A stretch of 64,000 nucleotides of DNA from Sphingomonas sp. Y57 (lineage in GTDB: Bacteria; Pseudomonadota; Alphaproteobacteria; Sphingomonadales; Sphingomonadaceae), in contig NZ_LDES01000040.1 of the NCBI RefSeq assembly GCF_001015195.1, positions 123,353 through 187,352 of the forward strand, given 5' to 3'. The notes under the pieces were generated by a model that saw only the letters and a program-made list of their open reading frames with translations, ran no database searches and had not been told where the DNA came from. The position numbers were made by a program, and so were the translations under genes. Positions 53,770-62,293 of this stretch are shown here, piece after piece (position 1 is the first letter of the stretch; each line of letters begins with the position of its first letter).

Positions 53770-55356
53770 CTAGTCGGCCGAGTGGATCCGCAGCTCGATA
53801 TCGAGCGGCAGGTCGTGGCGCAGCATGTCATGGACATAGCAGCTCGCCTTGGCGGGCTTCAGCAGCGCCTCGACCCGTTTCGGCGGTTCGCTGCTCCAGA
53901 CTTCCAATACGGCTCTGATCTCCTGCACCTTGCCTTCGGGTGAGGTTTCGATGGCGCCCTGGATTCGGTCGATCGCGACCTTGCGACGCGTGGCGACGAG
54001 CCTGAATGCGATCGTCATGCAGGACAGCAGGGCCGCGAGCACGCTCGTCACCGGATCGGGCCCGCTGTCGCTACCGCCGATCGCGGGCGGCTCGTCGATC
54101 ACCCAGCGATGACGGCCATTGTCGAGCGCGCAGCGCAGGCCCGACGGAGACGACAGGTGGGCCTTGCGTTCGGGATGGGCCGCGAGTGGCACGGCGGCTT
54201 CGCCCGGCAGCTCGACCGTCTCGAGTCGCTTGCGTATCGCCGATGAGAACTCCGCCGCGCGTAGACCGTCGACCGCGCGATGGTCATAGGCAATGCTCAG
54301 GGTCAGTCCCGGCCGCGCGACGACCGCGCCGTCCTTCACTACGGCACGCTCCTCGATCGCGCCGATGAAGATCAGCACGGTTTCGTCGAGATTGAGCACC
54401 GGGCTGCCGCATCGGATGCCGTACCGGCCGAGATTGGAGATGGTCAGGCTTGCCCGCCCGGCGACGGCGCGGCCTTGCCGGGACGCCTCGATCGCCTCGC
54501 GGCTGGCCGTGGCGACCTGCTCCAGCGTGGCATTGCCGAGATCGGTCAGGACGGGCGTGCGAAGGCCCCGATCGGTCGCGACCGCGATGCTCACGTCGAC
54601 CCGGTCTGCCTCGACGATGGTGTCGCCGTCGATATGAACGTTGATGTCCGCGAACTCGGCCATCGTCCGCGCGGCGGCATGGATGACGATGTCGTTGACC
54701 GTGGCGGCGAAGGTGCCCGCGCGATTGGCCTTCTGCGCCGCCGCCAGAGCCGTGGCGTCGATCTCGACCATCTGCACGATATGCGGAGCTTGATTCCACG
54801 ATGTCTGAAGGCGGCGCATCGCATTGCGATGGGTGGCGCTGATCGGATGACGCGCGCCGTCGCCGGAGGGGGGCGCCCCGATGGGAGCAGCCGAAGCTCG
54901 CCGGGCGAGGGCGGCTTCGACGTCGCCAGCGGTGATGATGCCGTCGGCCCCGCGGGCCTCCACGTCGCGAAGGGCGATCTTGCCCTCGGCAAGAGCGCGG
55001 GCGCGCGGAGATGCCTTCACCTCGCGATCCGCCACCGCCGGGCCGCTCGTCGAGAGAGTGGTCGGCGCGGCAGGGGCGTCGGCGGCCGACGGAAGGGCGG
55101 GAGGGGGGCTCGACACGGTATCGGCCGCGCCGATCGTGCCCAGGACCGCTCCGACATCCGCTTCCTGGCCCTCGGGGACGCGATGACGGACGATGCCCGA
55201 CGCCGCTGCATCGAGATCGAAGGCGGACTTGTCGGACTCGATGGTGATGAGCGGCGCGCCGGCCTGCACTTCCTCACCGTCCGCGACATGCCATGTCACG
55301 ACTAGGCCAGTCACCATGGCCTGCCCCAGTTGAGGCATCACAACATCAACGGCCAT
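53770..55356 (-). CDS. 2-oxoacid dehydrogenase E2 (dihydrolipoyl acyltransferase) fused to an OsmC-like domain
   Basis: 528 residues. Residues 1-75 form a lipoyl domain with the lipoylated Lys in ESDKSAFDLD; 112-150 an E3-binding domain (KASPRARALAEGKIALRDV); about 165-390 the acyltransferase core with DHRAVDG (catalytic His and Asp). After a short linker, residues ~395-528 are a complete OsmC/Ohr-type domain: HRWVIDEPPAIGGSDSGPDP, LAALLSCMT and KASCYVHDML, with both reactive cysteines (C446 and C506). I know of no described E2-OsmC fusion. The OsmC part might reduce peroxides or handle the thiol side of the acyl transfer. Last gene of the E1alpha-E1beta-E2 operon; no E3 gene is present. Confidence 0.92.
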   Translation of the reverse strand: MAVDVVMPQLGQAMVTGLVVTWHVADGEEVQAGAPLITIESDKSAFDLDAAASGIVRHRVPEGQEADVGAVLGTIGAADTVSSPPPALPSAADAPAAPTTLSTSGPAVADREVKASPRARALAEGKIALRDVEARGADGIITAGDVEAALARRASAAPIGAPPSGDGARHPISATHRNAMRRLQTSWNQAPHIVQMVEIDATALAAAQKANRAGTFAATVNDIVIHAAARTMAEFADINVHIDGDTIVEADRVDVSIAVATDRGLRTPVLTDLGNATLEQVATASREAIEASRQGRAVAGRASLTISNLGRYGIRCGSPVLNLDETVLIFIGAIEERAVVKDGAVVARPGLTLSIAYDHRAVDGLRAAEFSSAIRKRLETVELPGEAAVPLAAHPERKAHLSSPSGLRCALDNGRHRWVIDEPPAIGGSDSGPDPVTSVLAALLSCMTIAFRLVATRRKVAIDRIQGAIETSPEGKVQEIRAVLEVWSSEPPKRVEALLKPAKASCYVHDMLRHDLPLDIELRIHSAD

Positions 55357-55364
55357 ATCCAGTC

Positions 55365-56351
55365 CTACTTCAGCATGTCACGAATTTCGGCGGCGATGCC
55401 GTCCGACGAAGGCAAGATCCGATCGACGAGTTGCCGGGTAGCCGCGAGCGGCACGTCAGGCGTGGCCATGCGGCGAAACGGCCGGTCGAGCCACGGCAGC
55501 GCCTTCTCGAACAGCGTCGCGCCGATTTCCGCGCCGACGCCTAGCGAGCGATAGCCTTCCTCGATCACCAGGCAGGCGCCGGTCTTCTTCACCGATTCCA
55601 GCACCGTGTCCCAATCGAACGGGGTCAGCGTGCGCGGATCGATGACCTCGACCGAGATTCCTTCCTTCTCGAGCTCTTCCGCCGCCTTAAGTGCGCGCTG
55701 GAGCATGAGCTGCCAGGCGATGACGGTCAGCATCTTGCCTTCCTTGCGGATCGCGGCCTTCCCGAAGGGGATCGTCACGTCGCCGTCGGGAACCGGGCCC
55801 TTCTTCTGGTAGAGAAGCCGGTGCTCGAAATACATCACGGGGTTGTCGTTGCGGATCGCTTCCTTGAGCAGGCCCTTCGCATCGGACGGCGTCGACGGCA
55901 CCGCGCAGAGCAGGCCCGGGGAATGCATGATATAGGCTTCCGGACAGGTCGAATGCTCGGGGCCCGCGCTCGTCGACCCCGATGGCAGCCGCACCACCAG
56001 CGGCACCTTGAACGCGCCGCCGTGCATGAAGCGCCACATGCCCGCCTTCAGAAAGATTTCGTCGCCCGCGGTCAGCAGGAAGTCGGCATATTGCAGCTCC
56101 GCGACCGGGCGCATGCCCATGATCGCCGCGCCGACCCCGGCACCGACGATGACGTTCTCCGAGATCGGGGAGTCGAACACGCGCTCATGGCCGAAACGGT
56201 CGAGAAGTCCCGTCGTCACGCGGAAGATGCCACCCCACGCCGCGACGTCCTGCCCGTACAGGATCACATTCTCGTCACGGTCCATCTCCTCCACCAAGGC
56301 TTCGTTGATGGCTTGGGCGTAACTCAGTTGCCGCATTCCAGGTCCTGTCAT
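55365..56351 (-). CDS. 2-oxoacid dehydrogenase E1 component, beta subunit
   Basis: 328 residues. The transketolase pyrimidine half has the catalytic Glu in SENVIVGAGVGAAIMG and the helix VRLPSGSTSAGPEHSTCPEAYI; the C-terminal half TVLESVKKTGACLVIEEGYRSLG follows. It forms the alpha2beta2 E1 with the preceding gene to decarboxylate a 2-oxo acid. ATG 56351 overlaps the alpha stop by ATGA; ATG 56336 with AGGA upstream is an alternative. The E2-OsmC gene follows after 8 bp. Confidence 0.92.
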   Translation of the reverse strand: MTGPGMRQLSYAQAINEALVEEMDRDENVILYGQDVAAWGGIFRVTTGLLDRFGHERVFDSPISENVIVGAGVGAAIMGMRPVAELQYADFLLTAGDEIFLKAGMWRFMHGGAFKVPLVVRLPSGSTSAGPEHSTCPEAYIMHSPGLLCAVPSTPSDAKGLLKEAIRNDNPVMYFEHRLLYQKKGPVPDGDVTIPFGKAAIRKEGKMLTVIAWQLMLQRALKAAEELEKEGISVEVIDPRTLTPFDWDTVLESVKKTGACLVIEEGYRSLGVGAEIGATLFEKALPWLDRPFRRMATPDVPLAATRQLVDRILPSSDGIAAEIRDMLK

Positions 56352-57373
56352 GAATAAAGGTCGGTGAAGGCGAGCTCGCCGCTGACGAGCGGCGCCGCTT
56401 TCACTTCGTCGAGCGCGTCCTCGACCTCGGTCGTGATCCGGCGTTCCATCTCTGCCATCTGTTCCTCGGTGAGCAGGCCCGCCTCGACCAGCCGGCGCCG
56501 CAGCGCCAGCATGGGATCGCGCGCCTGGCACTCGTCGCGATCGGCGCGATATTCCTGCATATCGGTCGCGAAATGGCCAAGCAGCCGGACCGCCTTGATC
56601 TCGATCAGCGTGGGCCCCTCGCCGGCGCGGGCGCGCTCGGCGGCGACCGCGACCGCTTCGGCGACCTCGTCCGCGTCGCCGCCGTCGACGACGACACCGG
56701 GAATGCCATAGCCAGCGGCGCGCGACGCGATGTCCTCGACCGCGGTGCTGACGCTCGTCGGCACCGAGACCGCCCAGCCGTTATTCTCGCAGATGAAGAT
56801 CACCGGCAGCTTCTGGACCGCCGCCCAGTTGAGCGACTCGTGGAAGGTGCCGCGATTGGACGTGCCGTCGCCGAAGAAGTGGACGATTACGTCGTCGCGG
56901 CGCTGCTTCTTGATCGCCATGCCCATGCCGGTGGCGATCACGAACCCGCCGCCCAACGTCCCGCTTTCACCATAGACGCCGCGGGCGATGTCGACGGTGT
57001 GCATCAGACCGCCCTTGCCGTTGTTGGTGCCGCCCTCGCGGCCGGAGGCGTCGGCGAGGATCGCGGTCAAGGGCACGCCGCGGCCGATGATGTAGGCGAG
57101 GCCGCGATGGGCATAGAGCATCGGATCGCTGTTACGCAGCACGTGGAGCGCGGCGAGCTGGGCGATCTCCTGTCCGGCACCGGGGTGGAGCAGCGGCGGT
57201 ATTCCGCCCTCCTTCGCCCAGCGGACGAGCCGTGCCTCGAATATGCGCGAGCGCATCGCCACTTCGAAGATCTCGACGAGCGCCTTGTCGTCGAGCCGGC
57301 CATTGGTGCGCTTGATCGCGTCCACCGCCGGATCGGCACCGCCAAAGGCGGCGGATGGGCGGGGCTTGTTCAT
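56348..57373 (-). CDS. 2-oxoacid dehydrogenase E1 component, alpha subunit
   Basis: 341 residues. The thiamine diphosphate motif is GDGTSNRGTFHESLNWAAVQ...CENN, and AGQEIAQLAALHVLRNSD with YAHRGLAYIIGRG is the phosphorylation-loop equivalent. Acetoin, pyruvate or branched-chain 2-oxo acids are possible substrates. ATG 57373 is chosen; the open upstream extension has no homology. First gene of the operon, divergent from an NTF2-like gene with a palindrome (57527-57546) between. Confidence 0.92.
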   Translation of the reverse strand: MNKPRPSAAFGGADPAVDAIKRTNGRLDDKALVEIFEVAMRSRIFEARLVRWAKEGGIPPLLHPGAGQEIAQLAALHVLRNSDPMLYAHRGLAYIIGRGVPLTAILADASGREGGTNNGKGGLMHTVDIARGVYGESGTLGGGFVIATGMGMAIKKQRRDDVIVHFFGDGTSNRGTFHESLNWAAVQKLPVIFICENNGWAVSVPTSVSTAVEDIASRAAGYGIPGVVVDGGDADEVAEAVAVAAERARAGEGPTLIEIKAVRLLGHFATDMQEYRADRDECQARDPMLALRRRLVEAGLLTEEQMAEMERRITTEVEDALDEVKAAPLVSGELAFTDLYS

Positions 57374-57526
57374 ATATGACGGTCTCGCTCGATCGAGTGA
57401 TGCGGTTGCGCGATGCGCACCGCCCAGGAGCTCCGGGATGTGGTGGGTAGGTTGATCTGCACGTGCCCCTCTCTGCCGCTTTTCCCGCGGGAAGTAGTGA
57501 TTGCGTAGCGAGTCCGAACTCACTAA

Positions 57527-57546
57527 TCAACTAAATAACTAGTTGA
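57527..57546. promoter_or_regulatory. Inverted repeat between the divergent E1 and NTF2-like operons
   Basis: TCAACTA-AATAAC-TAGTTGA, two perfect 7-bp arms with a 6-bp spacer, in the AT-rich part of the 257-bp divergent gap. A likely shared operator. Confidence 0.55.
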
Positions 57547-57630
57547 GCCACGGTGCCGCAACGGTGGTGGCGGCTGGGATGTAATTGGGCGTATAAATTC
57601 ACTGCAACGGACTTTAGGCAGGAGAGAGAG

Positions 57631-58125
57631 ATGGTGGACCAAAATCGGCTGCAGGCGATGCTGGACAAGGAAGAGATCCGCTCCGCGTTGATTCGCTACA
57701 CCCGTGGCGTCGACCGGCTGGATGCGGAGCTGATCGCGGACCTCTATCATGACGACGCGATCGACCATCACGGGCCGTTCGACCTGCGCGGCAAGGAGTT
57801 CGCGGTGACGGTCGTCGACTATCTGCGGCAAAACACGCCGGGCGGTCACCAGCACCGGATCAGCAACATCTCGATCGAGCTCGACGGAGACACCGCCTGG
57901 ACCGAGGCGGTGCTGCATTCGATCCACAACAACATCTCGGTGCTGAACGAATTTTTCGGCCGCTATATCGATCGCTTCGAGCGTCGCGACGGCGTCTGGA
58001 AGGTCGCGGAGCGCTGGGTCGTGTGCGACTTTACCCGTGCAACGCCGTTGACGGAGCATTATGCTGTGGGCGACGACTTCATAAAGGGCACGAGAGACAA
58101 GACCGATCAGTCATGGCAGCGTTGA
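57631..58125 (+). CDS. NTF2-like / SnoaL-like domain protein
   Basis: 164 residues. The SnoaL_4-type cone fold is seen from IRSALIRYTRGVDRLDAELIADLYHDDAIDHHGPF and the later NISIELDGDTAWTEAVLHSIHN and GRYIDRFERRDGVWKVAERW. Such proteins act as isomerases, dehydratases or ring-oxygenase small subunits; no specific activity is assigned. A GAGAGAGAG tract precedes ATG 57631. First of four co-directional genes (NTF2, SDR, Rieske ferredoxin, ligase). Confidence 0.87.
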   Translation: MVDQNRLQAMLDKEEIRSALIRYTRGVDRLDAELIADLYHDDAIDHHGPFDLRGKEFAVTVVDYLRQNTPGGHQHRISNISIELDGDTAWTEAVLHSIHNNISVLNEFFGRYIDRFERRDGVWKVAERWVVCDFTRATPLTEHYAVGDDFIKGTRDKTDQSWQR

Positions 58126-58191
58126 GCGAGGCGCTCCGCCGCGACGGATCGGTCCTTCCGGTGCTGCCAGAGACGAGATGGGGAGCATCGG

Positions 58192-58971
58192 TTGTTCGCA
58201 GCTTTCGATTTGACGGGCAAGACGTGCCTGGTGACGGGAGGAAGCCGCGGCATCGGGTTCGGCATGGCGCGGGCGCTCGCGCTCGCCGGCGCTGATCTCA
58301 TGCTGTGGTCCAACCAGGCGAAGAGCCTCACCTCGGCGGCCGATGGCCTGTCCGACACGGGACGGCGTGTGATCACGCGTCTCGTCGACGTCGCGCATGA
58401 GGATCAGGTCGTCGAGGGGATGGAGCATTTCCATTCGGAATACGGGCATCTCGACGGCGTGATCGCTGCGGCGGGAATCGCGCCGCCCGACAGCTGCTTT
58501 CGGCAGTCGACCACGGCCGAGCATCGGCATGTTGTCGACGTCAATCTCGACGGAGGTTTCTGGACGCTGCGCGAAGCCTGCCGGATGTTCGAGCGGCAGG
58601 CCAGGGCGGGCCGTCCCGGCGGATCGATCGTCGGGCTCGGCTCGCTCGCCAGCCGGTTCGGCGCGCCCACGATCGAGAGCTACGCCGCGTCGAAGGCCGC
58701 GGTGGAAAGCCTCATCCGTGCCATCGCGGTCGAGATGGCCAAGTTCGGCGTCCGCGCCAACGCCGTGGTCCCGGGCTGGATCAACACGGACATGTCGAAG
58801 CGTTATCGCGATCAGGAACAAGTCAACGACGAGATCATCCGGCGCATTCCACTGCGCCGCTGGGGCACGCCCGACGATTTGGGAGGGATCGCGGTCTACC
58901 TGATGTCCAATGCCAGTGCCTATCACAGCGGCGACAGCCTGGTGGTCGACGGCGGATATTCGGTGTTCTGA
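58192..58971 (+). CDS. Short-chain dehydrogenase/reductase
   Basis: 259 residues. Rossmann motif CLVTGGSRGIGFGMARAL, NAG-equivalent IAAAGIAPPDS, active site SLASRF...YAASKAAVESL with Tyr and Lys, and the C-terminal VVDGGYSVF. The start is TTG 58192 with GGGAG 6-7 nt upstream; no in-frame ATG precedes the Rossmann motif at a suitable distance. It oxidises or reduces an alcohol/ketone with NAD(P). The Rieske ferredoxin starts 4 bp after its stop. Confidence 0.92.
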   Translation: MFAAFDLTGKTCLVTGGSRGIGFGMARALALAGADLMLWSNQAKSLTSAADGLSDTGRRVITRLVDVAHEDQVVEGMEHFHSEYGHLDGVIAAAGIAPPDSCFRQSTTAEHRHVVDVNLDGGFWTLREACRMFERQARAGRPGGSIVGLGSLASRFGAPTIESYAASKAAVESLIRAIAVEMAKFGVRANAVVPGWINTDMSKRYRDQEQVNDEIIRRIPLRRWGTPDDLGGIAVYLMSNASAYHSGDSLVVDGGYSVF

Positions 58972-58975
58972 TCAC

Positions 58976-59290
58976 ATGTTCCATAAGGTCATGGCGTTCG
59001 ACGACCTCGTCCCCGGCAAGCCATATCTCCGCGATGCCGAAGGCGTCCGTTTCGTGCTGGTGCGGGAAGGCGAGGCGGTGATGGCGGTATCGGATCTCTG
59101 CACGCATGCGGCGGCGGTGCTCGACCGCGGGCGCGTCGTGCAGGGGATCATCACCTGTCCGATGCACGGGGCGCGGTTCGACCTGCGGAATGGGGCGTGC
59201 GTGAATGCGCCCTACGATGCGCTGCGCGTCTACCGTTGCCGGATCGTCGACGGGCAGGTCGAGGTGGATGTCGGGGCGAACGCCGACTGA
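58976..59290 (+). CDS. Rieske [2Fe-2S] ferredoxin
   Basis: 104 residues. The cluster ligands are in LCTHAAAVLDRGR (C-x-H) and ITCPMHGARFDLRNG (C-x2-H). Such ferredoxins pass electrons to ring-hydroxylating or other Rieske oxygenases. A partial gene at the right edge may be such an oxygenase. ATG 58976 is chosen since it starts 4 bp after the SDR stop; an upstream in-frame ATG lies inside the SDR gene. Confidence 0.92.
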   Translation: MFHKVMAFDDLVPGKPYLRDAEGVRFVLVREGEAVMAVSDLCTHAAAVLDRGRVVQGIITCPMHGARFDLRNGACVNAPYDALRVYRCRIVDGQVEVDVGANAD

Positions 59291-59309
59291 TCTCAGAGAG
59301 GAAGCTGGA

Positions 59310-60854
59310 ATGCGGGAATCGTGGCGGCGGCTCATGCTGGACGAATTGCTCGCGCGCGCTGCGCGACAGGCGCCGGAAACCATCGCTTTCCGGTGCGGGG
59401 CGGTGGCGCGGAGTTATGCGGCGGCCGAAGACCGGGTGCGGCGGCTGGCGAACGCCCTGCATGATCGCGGCGTGCGCCGTGGCGATCGCGTGGCGGTGAT
59501 GATGCAGAACAGTATCGAGACGGTCGAGGCCTATCTGGGCGTCGTTCGCGCCGGAGCGATCTGCGTGCCGGTAAATTTCCGCTTCGTCGCGGCCGAGGTG
59601 GCGCAACTCGTCGCCGATGCGGAGCCCGCCTTCGTGATCTGCGATGAGGCGACGCGCGACATGGCGCGCGGCGGCGGCGATGATCGCCTCATCGTCGCGA
59701 CCGACCAGGTGGGGGCGGGCGTGCGCCTCGAGGATATCATCGCTTCGGCACCGGCCGATCCGATCGAGCTCGAGCGCGACGAAAGCGACATCGCCTTCAT
59801 GATGTACACGTCCGGCACCACCGGACGGCCCAAGGGCGCCCTGCTCAGCCATCTCAACCTGATCGCCAACACGATGAATATGTTCGCGGCGCTGGAGATC
59901 GGTGCGTCGGATCGGAACTGGCTGGCGGGGCTGCCGCTATTCCACATCGCCGGGCTCAGCGGGCTGCTGCCCTTCCTCTATGTCGGAGGGACCTCGACGA
60001 TCCTGTCCTCGACCGCGTTTGATGCCGCCGCCGTGGCGGACGTGATGGAGCGTGACCGCATCACCTCCTGTTATTTCGTACCCACGCAATGGCAGATGAT
60101 CTGCGCGCTTCCGGGCGTGCGCGAACGGAGTTTCGGGCTGGAACGGGTGACATGGGGCGCATCGATCGCGCCGCGCGCCGTGCTGGACGCGATCGCGGAG
60201 ACCTTTCCCGGTGCCCGCATGTACAATGTCTTCGGGCAGACCGAGATGAGCCCGATCACCTGCGTCCTGCGTGCGGACCTCTATCCCGACACGCACGGCT
60301 CGATCGGCAAGGCCGTCCCCGGGGTCGAGATGCGGCTGGTCGACGACGGCATGAACGACGTCGCGCCGGGGCAGGTGGGCGAGATCGTCTATCGCGGCCC
60401 CAACACCTTCGCGGGCTATTGGAAGCTGCCCGAGGCGACCGCGGATGCCTTCGCCGGCGGTTGGTTCCATTCGGGCGACCTCGTCCAGGCCGATCCCGAC
60501 GGCTTCCTCCATGTCGTCGATCGCAAGAAGGACATGATCATTTCGGGCGGCGAGAACATCTATTGCCCGGAGCTCGAAGCGACGATCGTCAGCCATCCGG
60601 CGGTGCAGGAAGTGGCGGTGATCGGGATGCCGCATCCCAAATGGGTCGAAACGCCCTGGGCGATCGTGGTGCTGAAGCCCGGCGAAGCGGCCGAAGCCGG
60701 GGATATCGTCGACTGGTGCCGGGCCCGGCTCGCTTCCTATAAGAAACCGAGCCGCGTCGTCTTCGTCGAGAAGCTGCCGCGCAACGCCAGCGGCAAGATC
60801 GTGAAGCCGGAGATCCGGCGTCGATATGTCGAGGATCAGAGCCCGAACGGATGA
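59310..60854 (+). CDS. Acyl-CoA synthetase (AMP-forming)
   Basis: 514 residues. MMYTSGTTGRPKGALLSHLN near residue 165, YNVFGQTEMSP, GWFHSGDLVQADPDGFLHVV and DRKKDMIISGGENIYCPELE, and the C-terminal Lys motif PRNASGKIVKPEIR. It activates a carboxylic acid to a CoA thioester. AGGA precedes ATG 59310, which is 19 bp after the ferredoxin stop. Last gene of the NTF2-SDR-ferredoxin-ligase operon. Confidence 0.93.
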   Translation: MRESWRRLMLDELLARAARQAPETIAFRCGAVARSYAAAEDRVRRLANALHDRGVRRGDRVAVMMQNSIETVEAYLGVVRAGAICVPVNFRFVAAEVAQLVADAEPAFVICDEATRDMARGGGDDRLIVATDQVGAGVRLEDIIASAPADPIELERDESDIAFMMYTSGTTGRPKGALLSHLNLIANTMNMFAALEIGASDRNWLAGLPLFHIAGLSGLLPFLYVGGTSTILSSTAFDAAAVADVMERDRITSCYFVPTQWQMICALPGVRERSFGLERVTWGASIAPRAVLDAIAETFPGARMYNVFGQTEMSPITCVLRADLYPDTHGSIGKAVPGVEMRLVDDGMNDVAPGQVGEIVYRGPNTFAGYWKLPEATADAFAGGWFHSGDLVQADPDGFLHVVDRKKDMIISGGENIYCPELEATIVSHPAVQEVAVIGMPHPKWVETPWAIVVLKPGEAAEAGDIVDWCRARLASYKKPSRVVFVEKLPRNASGKIVKPEIRRRYVEDQSPNG

Positions 60855-60926
60855 GGCGGAAGCGCGCCGCACCTCCGCCTCGAAGATTGATCCGTCGGAC
60901 CGGTGGCGGCCGAAGCGAGGATCTGG

Positions 60927-61054
60927 TCTAGGTCCGTTTCAGATTGGCCGACCTTCCCGTTCGTGTCGAGCGAAGTCGAGACGCGTTCTTCCCAGCCATA
61001 TCCCTCGACTTCGTTGGGGACGAACGGTTCAATCTGACTGAAACCGGCTCTAGA
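60927..61054. repeat. Nested palindromic repeat between convergent operons
   Basis: Outer arms TCTAGGTCCGTTTCAGATTG (60927-60946) and 61030-61054 are imperfect complements; inner arms CCGTTCGTGTCGAGCGAAG (from 60957) and CTTCGTTGGGGACGAACGG (ending 61027) likewise. GTCGAGCGAAGTCGAG-type repeats are, as I recall, frequent in sphingomonads. The right outer arm overlaps the TAG stop of the lipoyl-domain gene. Confidence 0.75.
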
Positions 61055-61280
61055 CGATCTCTCCGACCACCGTGCCGACCGGGTAGGTGCCGCCGGCCGG
61101 CTCGATGATGCGAAGCGTGCCGGTGGCCGGGGATTCGACCTCCTGCACCGATTTCTCGCTCTCGATCGAATAGATCACGTCGCCTTCCTTGACGGAGGCG
61201 CCGTCCGCGACGATCCATTCGGCGATTTCCCCTTCCAGCATCGCGAAACCGAGCTTCGGAAGGACGACAGGGATACTCAT
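61050..61280 (-). CDS. Stand-alone lipoyl-domain protein
   Basis: 76 residues, a single biotin/lipoyl fold: LPKLGFAMLEGEIAEWIVADG, with the modified Lys in YSIESEKSVQEVESPATG and LRIIEPAGGTYPVG. The ESEKS context fits lipoylation. It lacks an acyltransferase core and an E3-binding domain. Separated by 17 bp from the E1beta stop, it is the last gene of an E1alpha-E1beta-lipoyl operon and may carry the acyl group for another E2 core. Confidence 0.9.
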   Translation of the reverse strand: MSIPVVLPKLGFAMLEGEIAEWIVADGASVKEGDVIYSIESEKSVQEVESPATGTLRIIEPAGGTYPVGTVVGEIV

Positions 61281-61297
61281 TCACACATCTCCGGTGA

Positions 61298-62293
61298 TCA
61301 GGAAAGGGTGCCGCGAATGGCGGCCTCGATCTCGCTCGGCGTCGGCACGAAGGCGCTTTCAAGCGGCTGCGAAAAGGGTACCGGCGAAAATTTGCCGCCG
61401 ACACGCGCGACGGGGCTCTTCAGCTTGCCGAACAGTTTTTCGTTGATCCGCGACGCGATCTCGGCGCCCACCCCGAACTGCTTGACGGCCTCGTGGACGA
61501 TGACGGCACGGCCCGTCTTGGCGACGGACGCGAGGACCGCCGCCTCGTCGAACGGCGCCACGGTCCGCAGATCGATCACCTCGACGCTGACGTCGGACAA
61601 TTTGTCCGCCACCGCGAGCACGTCGTTCACCTGCTTGCCATAGGTGATGACGCTGACATCGCTGCCCTCGCGCGCGACGCGCGCCTTTCCGAGCGGGATG
61701 ACCTCGCCGCGCTGGGGCGCGGCACCCGGTACCCAGTAGATGCCGAGCGGCTCGACGAAGATGCAGGGATCGGGATCCTCGATGCAGGCCCGCATCAGTC
61801 CATAGGCGTCGCGCGGATTGGACGGGATGACGACCTTCAGGCCTGGCGTGTGTGCGAACCAGGCTTCGAGGAAGTCACTGTGCTGGCCGCCATTGGCGAA
61901 GCCCGCGCCGGTCATCATGCGGATGGTGAGCGGGACCGAGGTCTGTCCGCCCGACATGAAGCGCAGCTTGGCGGCGTGATTGACGATCATGTCCATCGCC
62001 ACCGTCGTAAAGTTCATCAGCATGATCTCGGCTACGGGTTTCATCCCGGCTAGAGCCGCGCCGATTGCCGCGCCGATGATTGCCTGTTCCGAGATGGGGG
62101 TGGAGCGCACCCGTTCCTCGCCGAACACGCCCGACAGGCCCTTGGTCAGTTCCACGACACCGCCGCCCTCGCGGTCGGCGACGTCCTCGCCTAGCAGGAA
62201 CACGTCCTTGTCGGCCTCCAGCGCATCGTGCAGCGCGAGGTTGATGGCCTGCAGGCTCGTCATCTCCGCCGGCGCTTCGATCGTCTCGCTCAT
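61298..62293 (-). CDS. 2-oxoacid dehydrogenase E1 component, beta subunit (second module)
   Basis: 331 residues. Active-site block STPISEQAIIGAAIGAALAG, transketolase pyrimidine strands, and the C-terminal AVLASVAKTGRAVIVHEAVKQFGVG. It pairs with the alpha subunit whose stop it overlaps by ATGA. Its substrate is unknown; the lipoyl partner is encoded 17 bp downstream. Confidence 0.92.
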   Translation of the reverse strand: MSETIEAPAEMTSLQAINLALHDALEADKDVFLLGEDVADREGGGVVELTKGLSGVFGEERVRSTPISEQAIIGAAIGAALAGMKPVAEIMLMNFTTVAMDMIVNHAAKLRFMSGGQTSVPLTIRMMTGAGFANGGQHSDFLEAWFAHTPGLKVVIPSNPRDAYGLMRACIEDPDPCIFVEPLGIYWVPGAAPQRGEVIPLGKARVAREGSDVSVITYGKQVNDVLAVADKLSDVSVEVIDLRTVAPFDEAAVLASVAKTGRAVIVHEAVKQFGVGAEIASRINEKLFGKLKSPVARVGGKFSPVPFSQPLESAFVPTPSEIEAAIRGTLS

